A DNA stretch of 64,000 bases from Chitinophaga sancti (GCF_034087045.1 NZ_CP139247.1:2196001-2260000), one strand, 5' to 3'; counted from the stretch's first letter, positions 15,651 to 24,429 are shown. Notes: a model not told the origin generated them from the sequence alone. Translations and numbers: made by a program.

Positions 15651-16991
15651 GTGAAGAAATTTATCGAAACGATTAAGAATATCTGGAGCATCGAGGATCT
15701 GCGTAGCAGAATCCTGACAACCCTGCTTCTTGTCCTCATTTATCGTGTAGGATCCTATATCGTGTTACCCGGTATCGATGCCAACCTGTTGCATCAGTTC
15801 TCAGAGAAATCCAATCAGGGTATCCTCGGACTGTTTAATATGTTTGCCGGAGGTTCTTTCTCAAGAGCGTCCATCTTTGCGCTGGGGATCATGCCTTTTA
15901 TCTCTGCCTCTATCGCCATACAACTGTTGACCATAGCTGTACCTTATTTCCAGAAACTCCAGAAAGAAGGAGAGAGTGGCAGAAAGAAAATCAATCAGTT
16001 CACCCGTATCCTTACGGTAGTGGTGACCGGTTTTCAGGCGAGTGCGTATGTTGCCTTTCTGAGAGGCCAATCCAGCGGAGCTATTATCGCTGAATATGGT
16101 ACCTTCTTCTTCTGGCTCACTACCACAATCGTACTGACTGCAGGTACCCTCTTTGTAATGTGGCTGGGTGAAAAAATCACTGATAAAGGTATCGGTAACG
16201 GTACATCCATCATCATCATGGTGGGTATCCTTGCCCGCCTTCCTCAGGCGCTGATTCAGGAATTTACCTCCAGAACTGCGGAAGCCGGCGGCGGATTGCT
16301 GGTCTTCCTGATAGAACTGGCAGTATTCATATTCATTACTATCGGTCTGATCCTGCTGGTACAAGGTACCCGCAAGGTACCGGTGAACTATGCTAAACGT
16401 ATAGTGGGTAACAAACAATATGGTGGTGTACGCCAGTTCATTCCTCTCAAGGTGAATGCAGCAGGTGTAATGCCAATCATCTTTGCCCAGGCTATCATGT
16501 TTATCCCGGCTACCGTTATTGGTTTTGCTACCAGTGACAGTGCTTCCGGATTCATCCGTATCTTCAGTGACCATACCAATGGTTGGTATAATGTGATCTA
16601 TGCAGTATTGGTAATTGTATTCACGTACTTCTACACTGCATTGATCTTCAATCCAACCCAGATGGCCGAAGAAATGAAACGTAACAATGGTTTCATCCCA
16701 GGTGTTAAACCTGGTACTGCAACTGCAGATTATATTGGTGCAGTTATGGACCGCATCACCCTTCCAGGTGCATTCTTCCTGGCAATGGTGGGTATCCTGC
16801 CGGGTGTAGCTGCTGCCGTGCATATCAATAGTAACTTCGCAACCTTCTTCGGTGGTACTTCACTGCTGATCATGGTGGGTGTTATTCTGGATACGCTGCA
16901 GCAGATCGAAAGCCAGCTCCTGATGCGCCATTACGATGGCCTGATGAGCACTGGCCGTATCAAAGGCAGAACTGCTCCGGCAAATGTTTAA
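15651..16991 (+). CDS. secY: Preprotein translocase subunit SecY
   Basis: 446 residues, ten membrane segments expected. The start is GTG at 15651 (VKKFIETIKNIWSIEDLRSR read with initiator Met). Nearby upstream ATG codons (15618) stop at once. The plug region (FNMFAGGSFSRASIFALGIMP), the cytosolic loops with RKVPVNYAKR and the C-terminal MRHYDGLMSTGRIKG are typical. It forms the SecYEG channel with SecE, used for the signal-peptide proteins seen in this window. Confidence 0.97.
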   Translation: MKKFIETIKNIWSIEDLRSRILTTLLLVLIYRVGSYIVLPGIDANLLHQFSEKSNQGILGLFNMFAGGSFSRASIFALGIMPFISASIAIQLLTIAVPYFQKLQKEGESGRKKINQFTRILTVVVTGFQASAYVAFLRGQSSGAIIAEYGTFFFWLTTTIVLTAGTLFVMWLGEKITDKGIGNGTSIIIMVGILARLPQALIQEFTSRTAEAGGGLLVFLIELAVFIFITIGLILLVQGTRKVPVNYAKRIVGNKQYGGVRQFIPLKVNAAGVMPIIFAQAIMFIPATVIGFATSDSASGFIRIFSDHTNGWYNVIYAVLVIVFTYFYTALIFNPTQMAEEMKRNNGFIPGVKPGTATADYIGAVMDRITLPGAFFLAMVGILPGVAAAVHINSNFATFFGGTSLLIMVGVILDTLQQIESQLLMRHYDGLMSTGRIKGRTAPANV

Positions 16992-17019
16992 TTCCCATTA
17001 GACAGCTGGGTCGTAAGTA

Positions 17020-17078
17020 GCCACAGAAGCATAAAGCAGACAGCAGTTAACCCTGCTGCAGGCTTTATGCTTGGTGGC
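17020..17078 (+). repeat. Long interrupted hairpin between secY and map
   Basis: GCCAC (17020-17024), AAGCATAAAGC (17027-17037) and CAGCAG (17041-17046) pair in order with CTGCTG (17053-17058), GCTTTATGCTT (17062-17072) and GTGGC (17074-17078), giving 22 bp with small bulges. The AAGCATAAAGC core is shared with the rplN-rplX inverted repeat. No clear T-run. Confidence 0.7.
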
Positions 17079-17117
17079 TTCACTGTTTAAAAGACACAAG
17101 TCTAACCCGTTTTTACT

Positions 17118-17918
17118 ATGGTGCATTATAAGACTAAAGAAGAAATCGAATTGATGCGCAAAAGCGCATTATTAGTGAGCGCAACATTGGAAGAGGTAGC
17201 TAAGAAGCTGAAACCGGGTATGACTACTGATGATATCGACAAGATCGTTGAAGACTTCATCGTAGCCAACGGCGCCGTACCTTCCTTCAAGAACTATAAA
17301 GGGTTCCCTAAGAGCTGCTGTATCTCTGTGAATGCAGAAGTAGTACATGGCATTCCTAACAGCTACGTGGTACAGGATGGCGACATCGTGAGCGTAGACG
17401 TAGGGGTATTGCTGAACGGCTTCCATGGGGATAGTGCCTACACCTTTGCGGTAGGTAATGTAAAACCGGAAGTACTACAGTTAATGAAGGCGACCAAGGC
17501 TGCTTTGTATAAAGGTATAGAGAAAGCTGTGGCAGGTAACCGGATTGGTGACATCGCCCACGCTATTCAGGAATATACCGAGAAAGAGAGGGGTTATGGC
17601 GTGGTACGTGAGCTGGTAGGTCATGGTCTGGGTCGTCACCTGCACGAAGATCCTCAGGTGCCTAATTACGGTAAGAGAGGCAGTGGTCCTATCATGAAAG
17701 AAGGACTGGTGATTGCGATCGAACCGATGATCAACCTGGGCACAAAAGACGTGGAGTATATGGAAGATGGGTGGACAGTGATCACCCGCGACGAAAAACC
17801 TTCCGTTCACTTTGAGCACAATGTGGCAGTAATGAAAGGGAAAGCAGACCTTTTATCGTCATTTGCCGGTATCGAGAAGGCAGAGGCGGAAAATCCTGCA
17901 TTAACCGCAACGTATTGA
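17118..17918 (+). CDS. map: Methionine aminopeptidase type I
   Basis: 266 residues. Removes the N-terminal Met from nascent proteins. Metal ligands are recognisable: Asp in VSVDVGVLL, Asp in FHGDSAYTF, His in GHGLGRHLHEDP, Glu in AIEPMINLG and Glu in HFEHNVAV. No N-terminal extension. secY-map-infA order is conserved in many bacteria. Confidence 0.97.
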   Translation: MVHYKTKEEIELMRKSALLVSATLEEVAKKLKPGMTTDDIDKIVEDFIVANGAVPSFKNYKGFPKSCCISVNAEVVHGIPNSYVVQDGDIVSVDVGVLLNGFHGDSAYTFAVGNVKPEVLQLMKATKAALYKGIEKAVAGNRIGDIAHAIQEYTEKERGYGVVRELVGHGLGRHLHEDPQVPNYGKRGSGPIMKEGLVIAIEPMINLGTKDVEYMEDGWTVITRDEKPSVHFEHNVAVMKGKADLLSSFAGIEKAEAENPALTATY

Positions 17919-17982
17919 TAGTTAATGAGTAAGGGCGATTATAATTCGTTTTCTCAGACAATTATTCAGGTTTATTTTTAGA

Positions 17983-18015
17983 ATTTTATTTTTTACGAAG
18001 ATTTCGCTATCTTTG
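17983..18015 (+). promoter_or_regulatory. Promoter upstream of infA
   Basis: TATCTTTG (18008-18015) is a full -7 match, 17 nt before the infA ATG. The -33 region is only T-rich (around 17983-17987), so the element is supported mainly by the -7 box. It would serve the infA-rpmJ-rpsM-rpsK group. Confidence 0.6.
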
Positions 18016-18032
18016 CAGTCCTAAAAATTTTT

Positions 18033-18251
18033 ATGGCAAAACAGGCACTCATTAAACAGGATGGAATAATACTAGAAGCCTTGTCTAACGCTATGTTCCG
18101 GGTGAAATTGGAAAATGGGCATGAGATTTTGGCCACCATTTCTGGCAAAATGAGAATGCACTATATCCGCATCCTTCCTGGAGATAAGGTAGGGGTCGAG
18201 ATGAGCCCATATGATTTGAGCAGAGGAAGGATCATATTCAGATATAAATAA
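18033..18251 (+). CDS. infA: Translation initiation factor IF-1
   Basis: 72 residues, OB fold; [40 protein letters not shown] and the end [10 protein letters not shown] are diagnostic. It occupies the 30S A site during initiation. A 26-nt gap separates it from rpmJ. Confidence 0.97.
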   Translation: MAKQALIKQDGIILEALSNAMFRVKLENGHEILATISGKMRMHYIRILPGDKVGVEMSPYDLSRGRIIFRYK

Positions 18252-18277
18252 ACACATAGACTTATAACTCATAACTT

Positions 18278-18394
18278 ATGAAGGTAAGAGCTTCCATAAA
18301 AAAAAGAAGTGCAGATTGTAAGATCGTGCGCAGGAAGGGTAAATTGTTGGTGATCAACAAGAAGAATCCTCGTTTTAAACAACGTCAGGGTTAA
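18278..18394 (+). CDS. rpmJ: 50S ribosomal protein L36, zinc-free form
   Basis: 38 residues: starts [20 protein letters not shown] and ends [12 protein letters not shown]. The usual zinc ligands (CXXC, then Cys and His) are reduced to one Cys, so this is a form without the zinc ribbon. It follows infA by 26 nt and precedes rpsM by 34 nt, the conserved place for L36. Confidence 0.95.
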   Translation: MKVRASIKKRSADCKIVRRKGKLLVINKKNPRFKQRQG

Positions 18395-18428
18395 TCATAT
18401 TAAATAAACTAGAAAATTTAATTCAAAT

Positions 18429-18809
18429 ATGGCACGTATAGCCGGTATCGATCTACCTAAGAATAAAAGAGGAGAAATTGGTCTGACCTATATCTATGGT
18501 ATTGGCCGTTCTACCGCTCAGTACATTCTGGAAAAGTCAGGAATTGACTTTAACAAGAAAGTAAAAGACTGGAACGATGATGAGCAGACAACTATCCGTA
18601 ACATCATCAATGGTGAGTTTAAGGTAGAAGGTCAGCTGCGTTCTGAAGTACAAATGAATATTAAGCGTCTGCTGGATATCGCTTGTTACCGTGGTCTTCG
18701 CCACAGAAAGGGCTTACCGCTCAGAGGCCAGCGTACTCGTACTAACAGCCGTACCCGTAAAGGTAAACGTAAGACGGTTGCAGGTAAGAAAAAAGCGCCT
18801 AAGAAATAA
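18429..18809 (+). CDS. rpsM: 30S ribosomal protein S13
   Basis: 126 residues starting [20 protein letters not shown]. The C-terminal [19 protein letters not shown] pattern is diagnostic (residues abridged: [18 protein letters not shown]). S13 contacts P-site tRNA and L5 in the intersubunit bridge. Confidence 0.97.
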   Translation: MARIAGIDLPKNKRGEIGLTYIYGIGRSTAQYILEKSGIDFNKKVKDWNDDEQTTIRNIINGEFKVEGQLRSEVQMNIKRLLDIACYRGLRHRKGLPLRGQRTRTNSRTRKGKRKTVAGKKKAPKK

Positions 18810-18901
18810 TCTTGATAATACAAATAACAAGTTCCAGTTTCCAATTGTCGTAAAGATGACGTGGTGTATCTGGAACCTGGAACCTGGAATTTTATATAAT
18901 T

Positions 18902-19303
18902 ATGGCAAAAGCACAAAATACAAAAGCTGCAGCTAGCAAGAAAAGGGTAGTTAAAGTAGATAACTACGGTGATGTTCACATTTCTGCTAGTTTCAACAAC
19001 ATTATCATCAGCATTACCAACAAGCAAGGACAGGTAATCTCCTGGTCTACTGCTGGTAAAATGGGCTTCAAGGGTTCTAAGAAGAACACTCCATATGCTG
19101 CCCAGCTGGCTGCTTCCGATGCTGCTAAAGTAGCACTGGATGCTGGTCTGAAAAGAGCAGATGTTTTTGTAAAAGGTCCAGGAGCAGGACGTGAGAGCGC
19201 AATCCGTGCAATCGCTAACTCCGGTATCGAAGTGACTATGATCAAGGATGTGACTCCGCTGCCACACAATGGTTGCCGTCCTCCTAAGAAGAGAAGAGTA
19301 TAG
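18902..19303 (+). CDS. rpsK: 30S ribosomal protein S11
   Basis: 133 residues; an N-terminal lysine/alanine-rich stretch and the core [20 protein letters not shown] plus the end [15 protein letters not shown]. It forms the 30S platform. Confidence 0.97.
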   Translation: MAKAQNTKAAASKKRVVKVDNYGDVHISASFNNIIISITNKQGQVISWSTAGKMGFKGSKKNTPYAAQLAASDAAKVALDAGLKRADVFVKGPGAGRESAIRAIANSGIEVTMIKDVTPLPHNGCRPPKKRRV

Positions 19304-19470
19304 TATCTATATAATATACTGAAGATTTTCGAAAGTGGATAGCTGAGAGGAAACTCTCACTGCCCACTTTCGATTTTCTAATTCAGAAGTTTTAACAAAC
19401 AAGTGGGTATATGATCGTGTTTAAGATTTTTTAAAGATCATATATCGTAACTAAAAAATCTAGTAACAAA
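19304..19470 (+). promoter_or_regulatory. Structured rpsD leader
   Basis: Two strong stems lie in the 167-nt rpsK-rpsD gap. The first is TCGAAAGTGG (19329-19338) with CCACTTTCGA (19364-19373), enclosing TGAGAG and CTCTCA closed by a GAAA tetraloop, and followed by TTTTC. The second is TATATGATC (19408-19416) with GATCATATA (19436-19444), ending 26 nt before the ATG. S4 autoregulates its own synthesis in several bacteria; a similar role here is inference. Confidence 0.5.
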
Positions 19471-20076
19471 ATGGCAAGGTACACAGGACCAAAGACCAAG
19501 ATCTCCAGAATTTTTGGAGAGCCGATTTTAGGTAACGGTAAGTATTTAGGAAAGAACAGTAACCCTCCGGGTCAGCATGGTGCAACCCGTAAGCGTAAAC
19601 AGCTGGGTGAATACGCACTGCAGCTGCGTGAAAAACAGAAAGCTAAATACACTTATGGTGTATTAGAGCGTCAGTTCGCTAACCTGTTCGTTGAGGCAAA
19701 CCGTCGTAAAGGCGTTACCGGTGAAGTATTGATCAAATTACTGGAAGCTCGTCTGGATAATGCAGTATTCCGTATGGGTATTGCTCCTTCCCGTCCTGCT
19801 GCACGTCAGCTGGTGTCTCACAAGCACATCACTGTAAACGGTCAGGTAATGAACATCCCTTCTTATCAACTGCAACCAGGTGATATCATCGGACTGAAAG
19901 AATCTGCTGCAACTAACACCGCAATCACCAGCAACATTCGTGGTAAAAACCCTAAGTTTAGCTGGTTGGATTGGAACGAGAAAGAACTGAAAGGTACTTT
20001 CATCGCCTATCCTGAAAGGGAAGCAGTTCCTGAGAATATCAAGGAACAGCTGATCGTAGAATTGTACTCTAAATAA
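19471..20076 (+). CDS. rpsD: 30S ribosomal protein S4
   Basis: 201 residues. Starts [20 protein letters not shown]; the S4 RNA-binding domain is visible at [20 protein letters not shown] and [18 protein letters not shown]. It lacks the N-terminal zinc cysteines. A primary 16S rRNA binder. Confidence 0.97.
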   Translation: MARYTGPKTKISRIFGEPILGNGKYLGKNSNPPGQHGATRKRKQLGEYALQLREKQKAKYTYGVLERQFANLFVEANRRKGVTGEVLIKLLEARLDNAVFRMGIAPSRPAARQLVSHKHITVNGQVMNIPSYQLQPGDIIGLKESAATNTAITSNIRGKNPKFSWLDWNEKELKGTFIAYPEREAVPENIKEQLIVELYSK

Positions 20077-20089
20077 TAACAATACTTTA

Positions 20090-20166
20090 GCCGTTAGCGA
20101 AGCATCGTCGGTTATCAATATAAGTTTCTTATATTGGTATCTAATGATTGCCTGCTGACGGCTATT
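20090..20166 (+). other. Nested hairpins between rpsD and rpoA
   Basis: CAATATAAG (20116-20124) pairs perfectly with CTTATATTG (20128-20136) across TTT. Around it TAGCCGT (near 20090) can pair with ACGGCTA (near 20158), closing a larger structure. No T-run. Confidence 0.5.
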
Positions 20167-20202
20167 GGCAGTTTTACATAAACATTTAAACTTAACATAT
20201 CA

Positions 20203-21198
20203 ATGGCAATTCTGAATTTCCAAAAGCCTGATAAGATCGTTTTGCAAAAGTCAACAGACTTTGAAGCTCAATTCGAATTCCGGCCGTTAGAACCGGGTTA
20301 TGGGGTGACTGTAGGTAACGCGCTTCGTCGTGTCCTGTTGTCATCACTGGAGGGTTATGCCATTGTGGGAATAAAGATAGAAGGAGCAGACCACGAGTTT
20401 GCAACTTTAAAAGGAATTACCGAAGACGTAACTGAGATCATCCTGAACCTGAAACAGGTTCGTTTCAAAAGGATCGTAGAGAATGAAGTGAGCAACGAAA
20501 AGATCCAGATCTCTATCAAAGGTAAGACCGAGTTCCGTGCTGATATGATCGAGAAAGCTACCAGTGCTTTCCAGATTATGAATCCTGAGTTACTCATCTG
20601 CACACTCGATCCATCCTCAAAGCTGGATATCGAACTGACTATCGGTAAAGGCCGTGGTTATGTGCCTGCTGAGGAAAACAAACCAAAGGATGCAGTATTC
20701 GGCTACATCGCCATCGACTCTATCTTTACACCTATTAAGAATGTAAAGTATAGCATTGAAAATACCCGTGTGGAGCAGAAGACTGACTACGAGAAACTGA
20801 TCATGGAAGTGATCACTGATGGTACCATCCACCCGGAAGAAGCTGTTAAACAAGCTTCCCGCATCCTGATCCAGCACCTGATGATCATCACTGATGAAAA
20901 TATCAGCTTTGATACGAAGGATACTGAGAAAGAAGATGTGGTTGATGAACAAACACTGCAACTGCGTAAGATCCTGAAGACACCACTGGAAGATCTGGAT
21001 CTGAGCGTACGTGCTTTCAACTGTCTGAAAGCTGCTAAGATCAACTCCCTGAGCGAACTGGTACAGTACGAACAGGAAGAGCTGATGAAGTTCAGAAACT
21101 TTGGTCAGAAATCCCTGAGCGAAATCGAGCAGGTACTGAACGAAAGAGGTCTGCATTTCGGTATGGATCTTTCCAAACTGAAACTGGACGAAGAATAG
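20203..21198 (+). CDS. rpoA: RNA polymerase alpha subunit
   Basis: 331 residues. The N-terminal assembly domain contains [20 protein letters not shown]; the C-terminal domain (from about residue 265) contains [20 protein letters not shown] and [20 protein letters not shown], which contact UP-element DNA and activators. Gene order rpsD-rpoA-rplQ is conserved. Confidence 0.97.
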   Translation: MAILNFQKPDKIVLQKSTDFEAQFEFRPLEPGYGVTVGNALRRVLLSSLEGYAIVGIKIEGADHEFATLKGITEDVTEIILNLKQVRFKRIVENEVSNEKIQISIKGKTEFRADMIEKATSAFQIMNPELLICTLDPSSKLDIELTIGKGRGYVPAEENKPKDAVFGYIAIDSIFTPIKNVKYSIENTRVEQKTDYEKLIMEVITDGTIHPEEAVKQASRILIQHLMIITDENISFDTKDTEKEDVVDEQTLQLRKILKTPLEDLDLSVRAFNCLKAAKINSLSELVQYEQEELMKFRNFGQKSLSEIEQVLNERGLHFGMDLSKLKLDEE

Positions 21199-21270
21199 TC
21201 TAAACTACTTTATAACATAAGTACTCTGTAATTCCTGACACGGTACAGAGGAATCTAAAATCACAATGTC

Positions 21271-21747
21271 ATGCGTCACGGTAATAAAGTGAACCACTTA
21301 AGCAGAACTGCTTCTCATCGTAAAGCCCTGTTATCTAACCTGGCTATCGAATTGATCAATCACAAACGTATCACCACCACCCTGGCGAAAGCTAAGGCGC
21401 TGCGTGTTTATGTTGAACCTCTGCTGACAAGAGCAAAGGACGATTCTACCCACAACCGTAGAATTGTGTTCAGCTACCTGCAGAACAAAGAAGCGATCAA
21501 GGAAATCTTTGGTGCAGTAAGCGAGAAAATCGCAAACCGCCCAGGTGGTTATACCCGTATCATCAAGCTTGGCAAACGTGTGGGCGATAATGCTGAAACT
21601 GCACTGATCGAACTGGTTGATTTCAACGAAATCTACGGTGGTAAAGTGGAAGAAAAAGCAGCTCCTGCGAAGAAAACCCGTCGTGCCGGCGGTGCTAAGA
21701 AGAATGATGCAGCGGCAACTGCAACTGAAGAGAAAACTGCTGAGTAA
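21271..21747 (+). CDS. rplQ: 50S ribosomal protein L17
   Basis: 158 residues. The first about 116 match L17 ([20 protein letters not shown], then [20 protein letters not shown]). A further 40 residues form an Ala/Lys/Glu-rich tail, common in Bacteroidota L17. Last gene of the ribosomal supercluster, followed by a strong terminator. Confidence 0.96.
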   Translation: MRHGNKVNHLSRTASHRKALLSNLAIELINHKRITTTLAKAKALRVYVEPLLTRAKDDSTHNRRIVFSYLQNKEAIKEIFGAVSEKIANRPGGYTRIIKLGKRVGDNAETALIELVDFNEIYGGKVEEKAAPAKKTRRAGGAKKNDAAATATEEKTAE

Positions 21748-21779
21748 TTAGCATATAGTATCTGAAGATAATGAAAGAG

Positions 21780-21806
21780 TCCCGGGAGTAATCCCGGGAT
21801 TTTTTC
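21780..21806 (+). terminator. Terminator of the ribosomal supercluster
   Basis: TCCCGGGA (21780-21787) and TCCCGGGA (21792-21799) form a perfect 8-bp stem with a GTAA loop, followed by seven T. It lies 33 nt after rplQ. Confidence 0.9.
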
Positions 21807-21915
21807 ATTTGTAGAATAGGGGACGACCTCTGGCAGCTGTCGTATTATTCAATTAATTAATTAAATTATTTTGTAATATTGCTAACAGGACAACTAACCA
21901 TAATCTCAGAAACCT

Positions 21916-22737
21916 ATGATTTATTTAAAGTGCAACGCCTGTGCTCACCACAACCCGTCACGCTCTGAATTCCTTACATTTTGCGAAAAATGTGGCAAAA
22001 AGATAGAGAACTGTTTCTCTAACTGGAAACAAAAACGTCCGGAAGGGGATTTTGAAGCATTCCAACAGGAAGTTGGCATCTATGTGAAGGAAGAAGAACC
22101 CAAAGAAAGCCTCAAAGAAAGATATATCAAATGGGCCGGCAGGCGGGGAGCGCTTGTATCCCTGATTCTCGTAATAGGTCTTGCTGCAGTAGCCGGGGGC
22201 TATTTCGGCAAGAAAATGGTCATAAGCATCATCTACCCTAAAATAGATAAGTCATGGCTCTATTCGACCTGGGAAACTGTTGTTATTGGCCGCCAGGCGG
22301 TCGAAATCAGTACGCCAATGCACCTGGGTGTCAGCGACCAGCCACTGACTCCTGAACTGGCTCCGCTGGTCGAATATGCCAAAAGCTACCGTAACCGCTC
22401 GGAGGAAGGGATGCAGGTTATGGTAAACATGTTCAGCTTCCGGACTAACATTTCGAACGATCTGGAACTTGCAGCTACTACCGCTGCGAATGAAATGCAG
22501 AAAGAAGACGCTATCTCTGATCTGAAATATACGACCAGCCACATTACACAAAGTGGTATGGATGCATTGTTGCTGCAGGGTACCTATAACTACAAAGGTT
22601 CCCTTCGACTCGCATTTTATGACCTGCTGGTGAACCGTGGACAACACCGTTGGGAAATTGGAATTAGGTACCGCGATGATGATAAAAATGCATCTACGGC
22701 CGCATTACGTATCATAAAATCGATACATATTAAGTAA
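21916..22737 (+). CDS. Zinc-ribbon membrane-anchored protein, unknown function
   Basis: 273 residues. The N-terminus carries a zinc ribbon made of CNAC (residues 6-9) and CEKC (about 23-26). A basic stretch follows (KWAGRRG), then one membrane segment of about 20 residues (LVSLILVIGLAAVAGGYFG, near 83-101), and a C-terminal domain of about 165 residues with no recognised motif. The expected topology is ribbon inside and the C-terminal domain in the periplasm. It stands alone between the rplQ terminator and the carA promoter. Function unknown. Confidence 0.75.
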   Translation: MIYLKCNACAHHNPSRSEFLTFCEKCGKKIENCFSNWKQKRPEGDFEAFQQEVGIYVKEEEPKESLKERYIKWAGRRGALVSLILVIGLAAVAGGYFGKKMVISIIYPKIDKSWLYSTWETVVIGRQAVEISTPMHLGVSDQPLTPELAPLVEYAKSYRNRSEEGMQVMVNMFSFRTNISNDLELAATTAANEMQKEDAISDLKYTTSHITQSGMDALLLQGTYNYKGSLRLAFYDLLVNRGQHRWEIGIRYRDDDKNASTAALRIIKSIHIK

Positions 22738-22796
22738 CTGCTGAGGTGGGCTAAGAATTAATCCGTGTTTTTCGCAATTCTTAAGCTATTATTCAA

Positions 22797-22804
22797 TAAC
22801 TTTG
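22797..22804 (+). promoter_or_regulatory. -7 element of the carA promoter
   Basis: TAACTTTG fits TANNTTTG and lies 29 nt before the carA ATG. The -33 region is T-rich (GTGTTTTTCG) without a clear TTTG. Confidence 0.55.
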
Positions 22805-22833
22805 CACGATTTTTTAAAAAAGAATAATAAGCA

Positions 22834-23943
22834 ATGCCTCAGACAAGATCAATCCAGCCTGCGATATTACTGTTAGAAGATGGAACAGTATTTCAGGGAA
22901 AAGCTTTTGGTAAAATAGGCACCGCTTCCGGTGAGCTGTGTTTTAATACTGGTATGACGGGATATCAGGAAGTATTTACCGATCCTTCCTATAAAGGGCA
23001 GGTCCTTATCATGAATAATTGCTATATCGGTAATTATGGGGTGAAAAAGGATGATGTAGAGAGTGAAAGTGTGAAAATTAATGGCTTGATCGCTAAGAAC
23101 ATTGCATACAATTACTCCCGTCCAATGGCGGATGGTTCTCTGGAGAATTTCCTGAATGAGAATAACCTGGTTGCTATTTACGATGTAGATACCCGTGCGC
23201 TGGTATCACACATCCGTAGCCAGGGTGCAATGAACTGTATCATTTCTTCCGAAATACTTGACGTAGATCAGCTGAAAGCTAAGCTGAAGGAAGTACCTTC
23301 AATGGAAGGTCAGGCCCTCTGCAAGGAAGTGTCTACCAAAGAGGCTTATAATGTAGGCGATCCTAACGCTGATATCCGTATAGCAGTACTGGACAATGGT
23401 GTAAAGCGTAATATGCTGAAATGCCTGTCTGACAAAGGTGCTTACCTACAGGTATTCCCTACAGATACTCCATTTGAAGAGTGCGAAAAATTCAAGCCGA
23501 ATGCTTACTTTGTATCCAACGGTCCTGGTGATCCGGCGCCGCTGAAATATGCAGTGGATACAGTGAAGAAAATTCTGGCAGCAGAAAAACCAATGTTTGG
23601 TATCTGTCTGGGACATCAGTTGCTGGCACTGGCCAACGACATCCCTACTTATAAAATGCACCACGGTCACCGCGGTCTGAACCATCCGGTAAAGAACCTG
23701 GCGACCGGTCGTTGCGAAATCACTACCCAGAACCACGGTTTTGCGGTAGATCCTAAGGCAATAGCTGCCAGCGAGCATGTAGAGGTAACACACGTAAACC
23801 TGAACGACGAGTCAATCGAAGGTATCAGGATTAAGAACAAACCTGCATTCTCCGTACAGTACCATCCGGAGTCAACTCCTGGTCCGTATGACAGCCGTTA
23901 CCTGTTCGATGACTTCTTTACCATGATTAAGAAGCACATGTAA
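22834..23943 (+). CDS. carA: Carbamoyl-phosphate synthase small subunit
   Basis: 369 residues. Glutamine amidotransferase subunit that supplies ammonia for carbamoyl phosphate (pyrimidines and arginine). The N-terminal CarA domain contains CFNTGMTGYQEVFTDPSYKG; the class I GATase domain has the nucleophile Cys in MFGICLGHQL and the His-Glu pair in QYHPESTPGP. The large subunit gene carB is not in the window. Confidence 0.97.
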   Translation: MPQTRSIQPAILLLEDGTVFQGKAFGKIGTASGELCFNTGMTGYQEVFTDPSYKGQVLIMNNCYIGNYGVKKDDVESESVKINGLIAKNIAYNYSRPMADGSLENFLNENNLVAIYDVDTRALVSHIRSQGAMNCIISSEILDVDQLKAKLKEVPSMEGQALCKEVSTKEAYNVGDPNADIRIAVLDNGVKRNMLKCLSDKGAYLQVFPTDTPFEECEKFKPNAYFVSNGPGDPAPLKYAVDTVKKILAAEKPMFGICLGHQLLALANDIPTYKMHHGHRGLNHPVKNLATGRCEITTQNHGFAVDPKAIAASEHVEVTHVNLNDESIEGIRIKNKPAFSVQYHPESTPGPYDSRYLFDDFFTMIKKHM

Positions 23944-23974
23944 GATTAGTTTGTATGTAGAATATGACCAAAAG

Positions 23975-24006
23975 GCGGTCCGGCTATGTCCGGGCCGTTT
24001 CTATTT
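23975..24006 (+). terminator. Terminator of carA
   Basis: CGGTCCGG pairs with CCGGGCCG (8 bp, one G-T), loop of 6, followed by TTTCTATTT. Confidence 0.7.
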
Positions 24007-24030
24007 GTGCTAAAATACTGGTTGAAAAGA

Positions 24031-24065
24031 AAGGGGCTTTTGCACCATGCAAAAGCCCCTTTTTA
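24031..24065 (+). terminator. Second, bidirectional terminator after carA
   Basis: AAGGGGCTTTTGC (24031-24043) pairs perfectly with GCAAAAGCCCCTT (24049-24061), with further T on the + strand and a TTTCTTTTC run on the minus strand. Confidence 0.85.
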
Positions 24066-24118
24066 TTGAGTGAGATATAAATAGTATTGATTATCAATAG
24101 TTTAAATGGATATAGGAC

Positions 24119-24148
24119 AAAAAAATACGGCTCCGTGAACGGAGCCGT
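24119..24148 (-). terminator. Terminator of the candidate ncRNA
   Basis: ACGGCTCCGT (24127-24136) and ACGGAGCCGT (24139-24148) form a perfect 10-bp stem. The T-run (seven) is on the minus strand (24119-24125), so it ends leftward transcription. Confidence 0.85.
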
Positions 24149-24394
24149 TTGCCTTTATAAATTCCACGTTATGAAAAACTGATACAAAAATACGGTATTT
24201 TGCTAAAACGTTTTAGTTTTCTTCAAACTTTTTTACAGAAATCTGAAAATTTCTTTTTTCTGTAGTCGCAACACCTTTATGTTGACGGAGTAAAGTTCGG
24301 TTGATAAAAACGTTCGGAAAAATTTCTAAGGTTAAATTTATGCTAAACCACGAGTTTCACTATCCTCTACTTTCTTTCTCTATCCCGTCGTTCA
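24119..24394 (-). ncRNA. Candidate minus-strand non-coding RNA, about 275 nt
   Basis: A complete transcription unit is readable on the minus strand: -33 TTG (24427-24429), 19 nt, -7 TATATTTG (24400-24407), and a terminator at 24119-24148. No ATG occurs on this strand between about 24150 and 24400, so a conventional protein is excluded. It contains the perfect palindrome CTAAAACGTTTTAG (24203-24216) and is A/T-rich. It does not show the conserved cores of RNase P RNA or tmRNA. A 6S-like RNA or a regulatory sRNA are possible; the family is not recognised. Confidence 0.55.
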
Positions 24395-24399
24395 CAATT

Positions 24400-24429
24400 C
24401 AAATATACGAACTAAATTGAAGAATCCAA
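24400..24429 (-). promoter_or_regulatory. Promoter of the candidate ncRNA
   Basis: TTG at 24427-24429, spacing 19, TATATTTG at 24400-24407 (minus strand). Both elements and the spacing match the Bacteroidota consensus. Confidence 0.65.

Noticed and set aside
15861-16823. 320-codon open frame on the minus strand inside secY
   Set aside because: Antisense shadow of secY. His/Cys/Tyr-rich translation without domains, no promoter.
24119-24394. RNase P RNA or tmRNA identity for the candidate ncRNA
   Set aside because: The conserved cores of these RNAs are absent and the length does not fit.
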